The notes below the pieces were generated by a model that saw only the letters and a list, made by a program, of their open reading frames with translations, made no database searches and was not told the origin of the DNA. From positions 106,194-170,193 of the forward strand of contig CAMWFQ010000010.1 in the NCBI GenBank assembly GCA_947173495.1: 64,000 bases of DNA, in the 5' to 3' direction. This stretch comes from an uncultured Lachnospiraceae bacterium. GTDB taxonomy: Bacteria; Bacillota; Clostridia; Lachnospirales; Lachnospiraceae. Shown here one piece after another: positions 26,682 to 36,052 of this stretch (its first letter is position 1; the number at the start of each line of letters is the position of its first letter). A program made the translations under genes and the position numbers.

Positions 26682-28789
26682 TGACCATGAAACAGTTAGA
26701 GCGCAAATTACAGAAAGCGGAGAGCAGACAGGCTCTTCTTTATCTGTTCTGCAATTTTGTCTCTCTGATGCTGATCACCGCCTACTCCGCTATGATGTTC
26801 TCCCCTACCGTCCTTCTGGTTCTTCCCGAAGGCGGGGACAGCCGCAAGCAAATGATTGCCATTTTCGTGCTGGCACTGTTTGGCTGCGTGGTGTTCACCG
26901 TTTACGCATCCGGCCTGTTCTTCCGCAAAAAAGCCCGGCAGCTGGGAACTCTTATGGCGCTGGGTGCTTCCCGCAGACGCCTCTCACCGGGCCTTTTCCG
27001 GCAGGTTCTCATCCTAAGCGCTCTTTCCGCCTTTCTGGGAATCCTGGCGGGCTTTCCTTTCGTTTTTCTCCTGTGGAACCTCTTTCGCCTCCTGATCGTG
27101 GACAGCAGCCAGATGTCTCTGGTCCTGGACTTCAGATGCCTGTATCTCTCCGCTGTCTTTTTTGTCCTGGTGGTAGCCCTTTCCTGCCTCAATGCCCAGC
27201 GCTATCTGATGCGCACCAACATCATGGACGTGGTGCATGAAGAACACAAGAACGAGCCCGTAAAAGAACTTGGAAAGTGGTGCGGGCCTCTGGGAATCCT
27301 CATGATTCTTGCGGGGGCTGTTCTGGGTTATCTTGCCCCCGGCATTTATATGGAATTATTTTCCGCCTATCCTCCTGTATGGATCAATCTCCTTTATGCC
27401 CCGGTCTTCGCCGGTCTTTATCTGGTGATGCTTCACTCGGTGGTACACGGTTGGATCTCCCACAGGAAGGATCCTTATCAAAATCTCATATCCAGAAGCA
27501 TGGTGAAATTTCAGGGAAAGCAGACCGTCAACAACCTGCTGGTAAGTACTGTTCTGATCGCCGGAAGCGCATTTGCCATTTTTTATCTTCCCATGCTCAG
27601 TGTGGGATCGCGTATGGAGACAGAGAACCGCCCCTTTGACTACTTCTACCACTACCGTCTGGATCAGGATATTCCGGGAGAGGACGAAATCAAATCTCTT
27701 GCCGGCAGCTATGCCCTTTCCATAAAGGATTTTCGCTCTGCTCCTTATCTGATGCTTGCCATGGACGGTCATGCGGAAGTGGAGGACGACGGCGGCGCCT
27801 TTCACATTGAGCACCGCCCCCTTTTACAGGAAGCCAAATTTTTCTCCCAAAGCAGCTTCGAAACCCTTACCGGGGAAGCTCTCTCTCTGAAAGAAGGCTC
27901 CTATCTCGCTATCTCTAACGCTGACGAGACCATGCTGTACTTTCTAAACTCCGACTGTTCAGTCCTTACGAATATGGTGACCTTTGAGACTCTGCCCGTC
28001 AGCTTCGGCGGATATCTCCATTATGATTTTCTTGTCGATTCGGTAGGCTATTATGTCTTAAACGATAAGGATTATGAAACAATCGCTTCCGGTCTCACAC
28101 CGGACTATATGGGATGCGCCGCGTTCTTTAATATGGACGGTGAAGACAGCTATGCCTTTGCGGAGGATTTTTTCTATACCCTGATCGATTCCTTTTCACC
28201 AGCCTGCGAATATCCCACTTATTATGACCGGGTGGAGAAATACGCTGCCGAAGAGCGGGGGGAAGTCTACTGGGGAGATACGGACCGGATGACAAAAATC
28301 AGCTTTGACGCCCCGGATACCAGTGAATTCAGATCCTATTGGTACTATATGCCCAAAATACGGATTCTGGACAAAACGGACTTTGCAAGAACATTTTCCG
28401 TATTCCTCATGATGTTTTTATTTATCTCTATCATTTGTTCCCTGGCCGCCATGATCATCAGTTACACCCGCTGTATGACCATTGCCCTGAACAACCGCTA
28501 TGTTTTCGACGACTTAAAGCGCCTTGGCGCTTCCCCAGCCTTTTTACTCCGTGAAATCAGAAGTCAGGCCAGGGTCGTGTTCCGGGTTCCCTGCCTTGTG
28601 GGAATGACTGCCATGTACCTGCTTTATGCTCTGCTCATGCTGGCCAATGATGGAAAATTCACCGCCGGAGAGGCGGGAGGGCTTATCACCTGTCTGGGCA
28701 TCCTTCTTCTGACAGGCTTCCTGTATTTCCTTGTGTACCGGTTCACGGTAAAACGTATGGGAGCGGAACTGGAAATCCTGGTTTCCTAA
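26678..28789 (+). CDS. ABC transporter permease, FtsX-like (BceB-type)
   Basis: The 703-residue permease has an N-terminal membrane segment, an FtsX triplet (about residues 55-190) with the RKKARQLGTLMALGASRRRL coupling helix, more membrane segments and a large extracellular domain (about residues 315-560). A C-terminal FtsX triplet follows with a second coupling motif (FDDLKRLGASPAFLLREI). This is the BceB arrangement of ten membrane segments and a big extracellular loop. Such permeases, with their ATPase, free lipid II-cycle targets from peptides and signal to a partner kinase. Here the partner kinase is GHKL type rather than the usual intramembrane-sensing BceS type, which is unusual. Confidence 0.88.
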   Translation: MMTMKQLERKLQKAESRQALLYLFCNFVSLMLITAYSAMMFSPTVLLVLPEGGDSRKQMIAIFVLALFGCVVFTVYASGLFFRKKARQLGTLMALGASRRRLSPGLFRQVLILSALSAFLGILAGFPFVFLLWNLFRLLIVDSSQMSLVLDFRCLYLSAVFFVLVVALSCLNAQRYLMRTNIMDVVHEEHKNEPVKELGKWCGPLGILMILAGAVLGYLAPGIYMELFSAYPPVWINLLYAPVFAGLYLVMLHSVVHGWISHRKDPYQNLISRSMVKFQGKQTVNNLLVSTVLIAGSAFAIFYLPMLSVGSRMETENRPFDYFYHYRLDQDIPGEDEIKSLAGSYALSIKDFRSAPYLMLAMDGHAEVEDDGGAFHIEHRPLLQEAKFFSQSSFETLTGEALSLKEGSYLAISNADETMLYFLNSDCSVLTNMVTFETLPVSFGGYLHYDFLVDSVGYYVLNDKDYETIASGLTPDYMGCAAFFNMDGEDSYAFAEDFFYTLIDSFSPACEYPTYYDRVEKYAAEERGEVYWGDTDRMTKISFDAPDTSEFRSYWYYMPKIRILDKTDFARTFSVFLMMFLFISIICSLAAMIISYTRCMTIALNNRYVFDDLKRLGASPAFLLREIRSQARVVFRVPCLVGMTAMYLLYALLMLANDGKFTAGEAGGLITCLGILLLTGFLYFLVYRFTVKRMGAELEILVS

Positions 28790-30438
28790 AGCTCTGTCAG
28801 CCGGTCTGAAATTTTCCGGCGCAGCTCATAGAAATAGGAGGCTTCTCTTGGATAGCTCTTAAATGTAAAAGGTCTGTCTTGCCCTTCATAGATCAGCTCT
28901 TTCACAGCCCTGCGGCCCTTCAGAGCTTCCAGAGCCTCCAGAGCGCGCAAATCATACAGCGCCTCCCGCATCACCTCGCCCCGGATAGAAGACCAGGGCT
29001 GTCCATCCGGTCCGGGATACACCAAAAACGCATCTCCCGACTGAAAGCTGTAATCCGCATGGGTATCAAAATAGGGATTGATATGTTCCCTTGAAAAAGA
29101 GGAATTATAAAAATTATAGCCCCAGTGCAGAAAGCCCTTGATCCGATAGAGATACATCAATACCCCCATGATCCGGTTCCTGGCGCTGGGCATGGCAAAA
29201 AAGCGGTTGGGAACCAGCTCCGCCTGACCGCAGCAGTAATAAGTCCACAGCTCCTTTACCTCCCTGTCTATAAATGGCTGAATATAATTATTGGCCACAA
29301 CCGGCTGCTGTACCAGTCCTTTTTCATAATATTCATACTCGCTTAACGCATCGATCACCTGCCATCCGTCCAGCAGTTCGTCTACTACTTCTTTGGCCCT
29401 CTGATAGGTTTCCAGATTTTCCGCGGAGGGCTCATCCGAAATGTGGAAATAAAGCTGATCTCTGCCGTAGCCCATCTGCGCCAGCCGGGTTTGCAGGGCC
29501 GGCAGAAACGCATAAAGAAAAGAGCGGTACGCCGGAGAATCCGAAGGCGTATGCCAGCCAAACATCTTTTCCTCTCCCCGACCGGTCCTCACGATAATTT
29601 TCGGCGCCGCTTTCGCGCCCCACTGCGTAAACAGATGCGGGATTTCCAGGTACTCTATTCCGTATTTACGGCAGATAGCGCACCATTTTTCAAGCTTTTC
29701 AAATCCAAAACTCCATTTCTCATCCTGAAAGGATACATCCACAAGCTGGATCGTGGTCCGTTCTTTCCCGATCTCTGTGTCAAGAGGCGGCGTGAACACC
29801 GGGGTAAGCAGCATATTAATCCCCAGTTCCGCTGCCATTTTTATTTGATTTTCTATCACCTGCCAGTGAAACGCGCTGAATACTTCCGTATGGTAATAAT
29901 CCGCCAGACAATCCCCATGGAACCATTCCGTGTGAAGCAGGCGCTGGGCAGGAAGCTCCTGATCCGACACTTCTATCAGAAAAGAAAGGATTTCCGTCTC
30001 TTCTCCTTCCTTCAGCTCTATCTCCACAGGATAGCGCCCGGCCGAAACATCCGCCGTGCCCGGGAAATCAATCCATAGCGCCCTGAGCAGTCCCGGCACA
30101 GGCTTTATCTGATGATCCTTTTTGGGCTTCAACAGATCCGGAAAAAGTCCCGGCTCTTTGGAAAGATAATCATCATCGCTGCGCCTTGAACAGGGATACA
30201 TAGAGGGAATATTCTCCACATCTCTCATCCGGGCTTTTACCGGAAAACCTCTGACCTCACATTGGACAAAGGGATAACCTGCTTCCTCCGGCTCTCTCTT
30301 TCTGCGGTACACCAGCTGCAGGGCCGGCACCTCTCCTTTCAGAATACAGATCCGCTCTCCCTCTTTCATCACTTCCGGCATACGGTTCCAGAACACCTTC
30401 TCCAGACTTCCGGCCAGATAAAATTCATATTCCTTCAT
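28786..30438 (-). CDS. DUF4091 domain-containing protein
   Basis: The 550-residue protein lacks a signal peptide. The N-terminal 170 residues look like a beta sandwich, and the centre reads like a TIM barrel (INMLLTPVFTPPLD, YGIEYLEIPHLFTQWGAKA, YFHISDEP near residue 330 with likely catalytic Glu). The DUF4091 C-terminus has GFLHWGYNFYN and the typical DAFLVYPGPDGQPWSSIRGE. Family members are probably glycoside hydrolases of unknown specificity. Its end overlaps the convergent permease gene by 4 bp. A ROK kinase gene lies upstream in the same direction, 64 bp away, which fits a sugar-use role. Confidence 0.85.
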   Translation of the reverse strand: MKEYEFYLAGSLEKVFWNRMPEVMKEGERICILKGEVPALQLVYRRKREPEEAGYPFVQCEVRGFPVKARMRDVENIPSMYPCSRRSDDDYLSKEPGLFPDLLKPKKDHQIKPVPGLLRALWIDFPGTADVSAGRYPVEIELKEGEETEILSFLIEVSDQELPAQRLLHTEWFHGDCLADYYHTEVFSAFHWQVIENQIKMAAELGINMLLTPVFTPPLDTEIGKERTTIQLVDVSFQDEKWSFGFEKLEKWCAICRKYGIEYLEIPHLFTQWGAKAAPKIIVRTGRGEEKMFGWHTPSDSPAYRSFLYAFLPALQTRLAQMGYGRDQLYFHISDEPSAENLETYQRAKEVVDELLDGWQVIDALSEYEYYEKGLVQQPVVANNYIQPFIDREVKELWTYYCCGQAELVPNRFFAMPSARNRIMGVLMYLYRIKGFLHWGYNFYNSSFSREHINPYFDTHADYSFQSGDAFLVYPGPDGQPWSSIRGEVMREALYDLRALEALEALKGRRAVKELIYEGQDRPFTFKSYPREASYFYELRRKISDRLTEL

Positions 30439-30502
30439 CTACACCTCCCGCCGCATCCCGCGGCATACCTCATTCTAAAAACTTCCAATTTTACTTTCCC
30501 TG

Positions 30503-31456
30503 TTATTCTTCACATGCATACAGCATCGCCGCGCCGATGATACCCGCGTCATTTCCCAGAACCGCCGGTTTCAGCTGAGTATTTCTTGCGGAATCTCTGG
30601 AGTAGATCCGCGGAGCGACATATTTTTCCAGAAGAGGCATCAGAATATCCGGGGAATTTCCCACACCGCCGCCGATACACAAAACCTCCGGCTGAAAAAT
30701 ATTGATCATATCCACAAGCCCTTCCCCCAGATACGCTGTATATTCTTCCATAACCTGCATGGACGCCGCATCCTTCCGACGCGCTCCTTCACAGATTATT
30801 TTTCCGTTCAGACAGGGGAGTGCTCCCTCGCAGAGCTTCCACAAAATACTGTCCCTGTTCTTTTCCATGCTCCTGCGTCCCTGCCGGATCAAAGCCTCTC
30901 CGGAAGCATACATCTCCAGACATCCCCTTCTTCCGCAGCTGCACATCTCCCCATCATAGCGGATCGTCATATGTCCCATTTCACCCGCCGCATAGTTAAT
31001 GCCGCGCCACAGCTTCCGGTTCAGAATGATGCCGCCGCCGATTCCGGTACCGAGCGTCACCATGAGAAAAGAATCCGGCGGGTTATCGCAGGCCAGATAT
31101 TCTCCCCAGGCGGCTGCGTTGGCATCATTGTCGAAATAAACCTTCTTTCCCAGGCTCTCCTCCAGTCCTCTGCACAGATTTCCCACACAGTTTGGCAGAT
31201 TGTTCGCATATTCCAGATACCCTGTTTCCCGATTGGCTGTGCCGGGCACCCCCAGTCCCAGAGAATGTACTTTCGAAGAAGAAATACCGCTTTCGGCAAG
31301 CAAATCGCAGGCCAGCTCTGTCATTGCCCTTACCAGCCCTTCCGTATCCGCCTCTCTGTCCGTTTTCCTGCTCTTTACTGCCGTCAGATGAAGCTTTTCA
31401 TCCACAATACCTGCCGCCAGATTGGTTCCGCCCACATCGATCCCTATGTTATACAT
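30503..31456 (-). CDS. ROK family protein (glucokinase-like sugar kinase)
   Basis: The 317-residue protein has the ROK ATPase loop IGIDVGGTNLAAGIVD at the start, TLGTGIGGGIILN near residue 135 and EMGHMTIRYDGEMCSCGRRG near residue 165. The last has the catalytic region and the zinc-binding CSCGRRGCLE motif, then GEGLVDMINIFQPEVLCIGG. No DNA-binding domain is present, so it is a kinase rather than a repressor; glucose or an amino sugar is the likely substrate. I chose ATG 31454-31456, which has GAGGTG upstream; an upstream in-frame start has none. It starts 7 bp after the OGG-type glycosylase gene, so the two are co-transcribed. Confidence 0.9.
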   Translation of the reverse strand: MYNIGIDVGGTNLAAGIVDEKLHLTAVKSRKTDREADTEGLVRAMTELACDLLAESGISSSKVHSLGLGVPGTANRETGYLEYANNLPNCVGNLCRGLEESLGKKVYFDNDANAAAWGEYLACDNPPDSFLMVTLGTGIGGGIILNRKLWRGINYAAGEMGHMTIRYDGEMCSCGRRGCLEMYASGEALIRQGRRSMEKNRDSILWKLCEGALPCLNGKIICEGARRKDAASMQVMEEYTAYLGEGLVDMINIFQPEVLCIGGGVGNSPDILMPLLEKYVAPRIYSRDSARNTQLKPAVLGNDAGIIGAAMLYACEE

Positions 31457-31463
31457 ATTCACC

Positions 31464-32342
31464 TCATTTCTGCGCAATACGCCGCGCATTTTCAGTCAGA
31501 TCATAATAGAAAATATATTGCTGCACAATTCCCTCATATCCCTTATACCTGTCAAACGGAAACCCCTTCGGATACTGCTGTGCCAGAACTTTATTGATAT
31601 GGGTATCTATAGGAAACGCTTCCGTTTTATGCAGGGCAAACAGGCAGATGCACTCCGCCACCTTCACGCCTACTCCCTTCAGCTTCAGCAGTTCCGCCTT
31701 TGCCTCCTGATAGGCCATTGTCTTCACTGCCTCCAGACTCACTTCCCCTTTCAGAATACTGAGCGCCGTCTCATGAAGATAACGGCTGCGATATCCCAGG
31801 CCGCAGTCATACAGCTTTTCCAGCGGAACTTCCGCAAGCGCTTTCGCTGTCGGAAAATTGAAATAGACCTTTTCGTCTGCCGTCTGTCTTTCTTCTCCAT
31901 ACCTTCTGCAGAGAAGATCAATACTTTTCCGGATCCGCCTGATGTTGTTCTGCTGAGATATGATAAATGAAATTATGATCTCCCACAAATCCTGGCGGAG
32001 AATTCTGACGCCGCTGCCGCAGGCGGCGGCTGCCGTAAGATAGCCATCCTCCCTGTCTATCGACGCAATAATTGCCCCATAGTTCTCCTCCAGATCAAAA
32101 TATTCCTTCCAGATCTGATCAAATTCCTCCTGTGGGCATGCAAAAGAGAGCTGCTCTCCTTCCTGTTCTATCTCCAGATAGCGCCCCAGGGCTGTCAGGG
32201 CATATCGCTCCTTTGTCCGCTGTTCCTTCACCCTTCCTTCGACAAGTGCCGTCTCTGACATTTCCAGCCTTTCCAGCCGGAAGCACTGGCCGGACTGACA
32301 GATCTGGGCAATCGAAAAATGATCTTTGGTTATATGTACCAT
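31464..32342 (-). CDS. 8-oxoguanine DNA glycosylase, OGG1/AlkA-type HhH-GPD protein
   Basis: The 292-residue protein removes oxidised or alkylated bases. It has the OGG N-terminal domain (SIAQICQSGQCFRLERLE, the usual ICQSGQCFR-like motif), then the HhH-GPD core: WEIIISFIISQQNNIRRIRK, and LKGVGVKVAECICLFALHK near residue 240. The catalytic Lys is expected in the hairpin-helix-hairpin (GVGVKVA) and the catalytic Asp is in FPIDTHINKVL. ATG 32340-32342 has GGAGGTG upstream; longer frames exist but lack a site. It lies 67 bp downstream of the MATE gene. Confidence 0.9.
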   Translation of the reverse strand: MVHITKDHFSIAQICQSGQCFRLERLEMSETALVEGRVKEQRTKERYALTALGRYLEIEQEGEQLSFACPQEEFDQIWKEYFDLEENYGAIIASIDREDGYLTAAAACGSGVRILRQDLWEIIISFIISQQNNIRRIRKSIDLLCRRYGEERQTADEKVYFNFPTAKALAEVPLEKLYDCGLGYRSRYLHETALSILKGEVSLEAVKTMAYQEAKAELLKLKGVGVKVAECICLFALHKTEAFPIDTHINKVLAQQYPKGFPFDRYKGYEGIVQQYIFYYDLTENARRIAQK

Positions 32343-32409
32343 GAGCACCTCCGTCCTCATTATAACAATTTTAAATTTCCGCTGCAAGTATGACTCCTGA
32401 ATCAGGTTC

Positions 32410-33777
32410 TCACGGAATACGCCGTTTATGCGCATTCCTGAGCCGTGAACAGTAATACCCTCCCACTTTTTTCATGCAACAGATTCCCGTTATGTCCGCA
32501 AGAATCCACCCGATGGGAATGGCGCTCCAGATTCCCCACACGCCGACAGCCGGAACCGGAGAGAGCACATAGGCCAGCAATACCCTTGTCCCCAGCGATA
32601 TTACGGTAAGGACCAGCGACATTTCCGGCTTTTCCACTCCCCGGTAAAAACCGTACAGAAGAAAGAGCAGACCGATGCCCCAGTAAAAGGCTCCCTCCAC
32701 TCGCAGATATCCCACGCCGGTCTGTATGATCTCCGTCTCTTCTGCTTTCACAAAGATTCTCATCAGATCAGGCGCAAAGACGAATATGACACATGAGACT
32801 GCCAGGCAGAACAAAATGGAGACCGCCGCCGCTTTTCTGGTTCCCTGTATAATCCTCTCTCTTTTTCCTGCCCCGTGATTCTGAGAAATAAACAGAGAAT
32901 ACGCATTTCCAAATTCCTGGGCCGGCATATAAGCAAAGGAATCGATCTTCACCGCTGCCGCAAAAGCCGCCATCACCACTGTTCCAAAGCTGTTCACCAG
33001 TCCCTGTATCATCAGGATGCCAAAGTTCATCACCGATTGCTGTACGCAGGCGGCCGCTGAATTCCGTACTATTTCTGTCAGCAGCGGCCGGCCGGGAAGC
33101 AGCTCCCCTCCCGCCGGCCGCAGCCCCGGTTCCTTCAGCAGGGTGTAGAGTGCAATTCCAATACCCGACACAGCCTGCGCGATCACTGTCGCAAACGCCG
33201 CTCCGAATGCCCCCATTCCAAAACCCACCACAAACAAAAGATCCAGCGCAATGTTCAAAACCGAAGCGGCTCCCAGAAAGATCAACGGTACAAAAGAATT
33301 TCCCAGCGCTCTTAAAAGAAAGGCAAAGTAGTTATAAAGAAATACAAAGAAGATTCCAAAGAAAATCGTCCTCACATATTCATACATCAGCTCATAAATA
33401 CTCTCCGGCACCCGCAGAACATGCAAAATCGGATGGATCAGCCAGAATACCGCGCTATTCAGCACCACCGTCACCGCCGCAATAAAAAGAAAGGAAGCCG
33501 ACATACTCCTTCTCATCTGTATCATCTCTTTTTTTCCGTAATAGACGGAAAAAACCGCACCGCTTCCCATACACAGACCAATCAGAATGGATGTGAGAAA
33601 TGTCATCAGTGTGTAAGCACTTCCCACTGCCGCCAGCGCATCCTTTCCCAGAAAACGTCCAACGATCAACGTGTCCGCTATGTTATAAAGCTGTTGCAGA
33701 AGATTTCCCAATATCATGGGACCGGCAAACAGCAGGATCGTTCCTGTCACATTTCCCTGTGTTAAATCTCTTTTCAT
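32410..33777 (-). CDS. MATE family efflux transporter
   Basis: The 455-residue protein has twelve predicted membrane segments in two MatE halves. It opens MKRDLTQGNVTGTILLFAGP, followed by LQQLYNIADTLIVGRFLG, the usual N-terminal MATE signature of the NorM/DinF group in clostridia. It exports drugs or metabolites using Na+ or H+. I chose the ATG at 33775-33777, four codons into the longest frame, because GGAG lies 6 bases upstream of it. It starts 53 bp after the ibrB-like gene and runs into the glycosylase and ROK genes. Confidence 0.92.
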   Translation of the reverse strand: MKRDLTQGNVTGTILLFAGPMILGNLLQQLYNIADTLIVGRFLGKDALAAVGSAYTLMTFLTSILIGLCMGSGAVFSVYYGKKEMIQMRRSMSASFLFIAAVTVVLNSAVFWLIHPILHVLRVPESIYELMYEYVRTIFFGIFFVFLYNYFAFLLRALGNSFVPLIFLGAASVLNIALDLLFVVGFGMGAFGAAFATVIAQAVSGIGIALYTLLKEPGLRPAGGELLPGRPLLTEIVRNSAAACVQQSVMNFGILMIQGLVNSFGTVVMAAFAAAVKIDSFAYMPAQEFGNAYSLFISQNHGAGKRERIIQGTRKAAAVSILFCLAVSCVIFVFAPDLMRIFVKAEETEIIQTGVGYLRVEGAFYWGIGLLFLLYGFYRGVEKPEMSLVLTVISLGTRVLLAYVLSPVPAVGVWGIWSAIPIGWILADITGICCMKKVGGYYCSRLRNAHKRRIP

Positions 33778-33830
33778 ATCTGTCTCCATCTGTAAAGGGC
33801 TCTTTTTCCCGGCAGAATCCTGCCAGGCAT

Positions 33831-34358
33831 TTATTCAATCTCATCCTCTGCCGGGCGCCATGCCTCTCCAAACTTCACATCCTTAAAGAGCGCGGCAAGC
33901 CCTGTGATCTGTTTCAGACGCAGTATCTCATCTCTGTCCATGCCAAGATGCTTTGAGATCCATGCATCTGAGCGTCCCAGCTCATGAAGCTCCTTTACAA
34001 TATTACTCATCAGATCCACACTGTGGCTGCCTCTGGCACGATTATGACGAATGGTACTGGCCATCCGCTGATCGATGGGTTTATCGATTACGGATACCGG
34101 AAGACTTCCCTTCTCCCTCTCGAAAATATCCGGATGCTCCATAATCACTCTGTAGCGGTGAAATCCATCCACGATCACGTAAAGATCATTTTCCTTATTA
34201 TAATAACAGACAATGGGCATGGTGTACCCATCAATTTTAATGCTTTCATATAATAGTTTCATTTCAGGAGGCGCTACCGAATTCGGATTATAGGTATTGG
34301 GCTTAATCTTTTCCACCGGAACCCGGATGATCTGATAGACCGGACTTTTATACTCCAT
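33831..34358 (-). CDS. ParB-N/sulfiredoxin-like domain protein, IbrB-like
   Basis: The 175-residue protein has a ParB N-terminal (ParB/Srx-fold) domain: VEKIKPNTYNPNSVAPPEMK at residues 16-35, then YVIVDGFHRYRVIME near 70. After this comes SVIDKPIDQRMASTIRHNRARGSH, with GSH at the expected nucleotide-binding place. A short helical region with a WISKHLGMDRDEILRLKQITG segment follows. It overlaps the PAPS-reductase-like gene by 11 bp. The pair resembles IbrB/IbrA of E. coli, first described as regulators of immunoglobulin-binding proteins; the biochemical role is unknown. Confidence 0.8.
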   Translation of the reverse strand: MEYKSPVYQIIRVPVEKIKPNTYNPNSVAPPEMKLLYESIKIDGYTMPIVCYYNKENDLYVIVDGFHRYRVIMEHPDIFEREKGSLPVSVIDKPIDQRMASTIRHNRARGSHSVDLMSNIVKELHELGRSDAWISKHLGMDRDEILRLKQITGLAALFKDVKFGEAWRPAEDEIE

Positions 34359-35679
34359 AATTCATCTCCTCTACACTCTGGTATTTTCTCTTGATCACAT
34401 CAACATGTTTCTTTTGTTCCTTGCTCATTCCAAATCCCATAAACCGGCAAATATGGTCGTTTTTCAAAATACAGTAACACATCCTTTTCCAGCTGGGAAT
34501 GTCCTTGGTAGATTTAATATCATCTGTGTCATCCGGAATCTTCCCCACAAAGATTACCCGCGACTTTTTGTTCAGCGTGTAATTGGATACTCCATTGCGG
34601 CGAATGGCATATCCGTGTCTCTCCAGCTCCCGAATGGTCTCCTCATCCAGCCCGCCTCCTGTCTTATGCCAGAATTCAATCGATGTTTTGAACTTCCTTA
34701 CATAATTATTGCGCAGCCTTGCAGGCAGCGTATCCAGCAAAAACAGGGTATAGGATTTCCAGGTATGTCCCTCTGGCAGGGTAATATTCCGGTACCCCAT
34801 TGCCTTGGTTCTGCCGTAAATACTGGCAAAATTAGCTCCCTGAACTCTTCCCACCAGTCTGACCCATATTTCCGGATCAATGACCCGGTAAAGATTCAAC
34901 GCATCCTTGGAGTAATCATTAAACGGCGATGCCACCCGCATCTGGGAAACCTTCAGGCCCGCCATATGATAAAGATCATACAGGTGATTGTAATCATAAT
35001 GAAACAGGTAATTGGCATGCCATATATCCTCTGACGACCAGTCATAGAGCGGAGACGCGCAGTACATCTCCTTAAACTGCCGGGTGATCCAGCATTCTCC
35101 CTTATAGCCATACTTTTTATTCAGAAATCCGCTGTATCTCTGCAGGGATTCATCGGCCCGCATTCCCAGAAGGCAGATGGTCTTTTTATTGCCATGCTGA
35201 ATCCTGTACCACCGCCCAAACTGCTTGGCCAGATCTTCCTGATGCATCTTGTAGTGATACGTGGTGATGGGATTATGGTCAAGATTGATCACATATTCCT
35301 TCTGCGGCATCTTTCTCACCCATATTTCCTTCTTTGTATCATCCCAGGGGTACCAATACATCTCATAGCTGCTCAACGCAGTACGGGTAGCCATGGGCAG
35401 ACACACCCAATATGGTTCCACCTGGTTTTTGATCCTCTCAAAAGTCCGTTCCACATATTCGCTTGTGACCGTATACTGGGCTTCGAAATCCTGATGAAAA
35501 ACACCGATCTTCTTCTCAGGATAGTATTTCTGCTGAAAGTCAAGGGTCATATTCAGCAAAAGCCCGCTGTCCTTACCACCTGAAAAGGAAATATAAATAT
35601 TTTCAAATTCCTCAAATATGAAATGCATCCTCTCCAAAAATGCTTCATATACATTCTGATCTGTATATTCTCTAATCAT
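34348..35679 (-). CDS. PAPS reductase-like (DUF3440) protein, IbrA-like
   Basis: The 443-residue protein has the PP-loop ATP-binding motif YISFSGGKDSGLLLNM near residue 30 of the adenine-nucleotide alpha-hydrolase fold. LLGMRADESLQRYSGF, CASPLYDWSSEDIWHANYLF and a DUF3440-like C-terminal half (GRVQGANFASIYGRTKAMGY) follow. PP-loop enzymes adenylate a substrate or reduce activated sulfate; the target is unknown here. Overlap with the ParB-like gene by 11 bp shows they act together. Such pairs are spread on phages and islands, but this copy has base use like its neighbours. Confidence 0.82.
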   Translation of the reverse strand: MIREYTDQNVYEAFLERMHFIFEEFENIYISFSGGKDSGLLLNMTLDFQQKYYPEKKIGVFHQDFEAQYTVTSEYVERTFERIKNQVEPYWVCLPMATRTALSSYEMYWYPWDDTKKEIWVRKMPQKEYVINLDHNPITTYHYKMHQEDLAKQFGRWYRIQHGNKKTICLLGMRADESLQRYSGFLNKKYGYKGECWITRQFKEMYCASPLYDWSSEDIWHANYLFHYDYNHLYDLYHMAGLKVSQMRVASPFNDYSKDALNLYRVIDPEIWVRLVGRVQGANFASIYGRTKAMGYRNITLPEGHTWKSYTLFLLDTLPARLRNNYVRKFKTSIEFWHKTGGGLDEETIRELERHGYAIRRNGVSNYTLNKKSRVIFVGKIPDDTDDIKSTKDIPSWKRMCYCILKNDHICRFMGFGMSKEQKKHVDVIKRKYQSVEEMNYGV

Positions 35680-35796
35680 ATTTCTCCTTTGTAAAACGTT
35701 TCACTCTCGCATCTTACGCACATCTTATTTATTAAGAAAGTATTTTACCATAATTTTCCATTTATATGTTAATCTGTCGAAAATAAATTCTTAAAA

Positions 35797-35972
35797 AATC
35801 GAGCAGGGGAAGTTTTTTCTCCCTGCTCGCGCACCGGGCACCCGTCAGCTTCTGCTGACATTTTTCCTCTGGGTGCCCGTGTACAATCGAGCAGGAAAGT
35901 TTTTTCTCCCTGCTCGCCGCGCGCCCCGTGCGCCGCTTTAGCGGCATCCTTCCTCTGCATGGGGCTGCGCAT
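35797..35972 (+). repeat. Structured repeat family B, tandem units R3a and R3b
   Basis: Two head-to-tail units: 35797-35883 and 35885-35972. Both use CGAGCAG with CTGCTCG in stem 1. In stem 2, R3a uses GGGCACCC with GGGTGCCC (inner GTCAGC-TTCT-GCTGAC), while R3b uses CCCCGTGC with GCATGGGG (inner GCCGC-TTTA-GCGGC). So neighbouring units carry different stem types. They fill most of the 373-bp gap between the ibrA-like gene and pncB. Confidence 0.9.
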
Positions 35973-36052
35973 AAAAAGAAAAGGAAGCATGCCTTAAAAG
36001 CATTACTTCCTCTCTGATTGGTGTTCCAGTCCCTTTTATCTGGACTGTTACC

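Noticed and set aside
35762..35990. Small minus-strand proteins over repeats R2 and R3
   Set aside because: The frames are translations of the hairpin repeats and have no ribosome sites.
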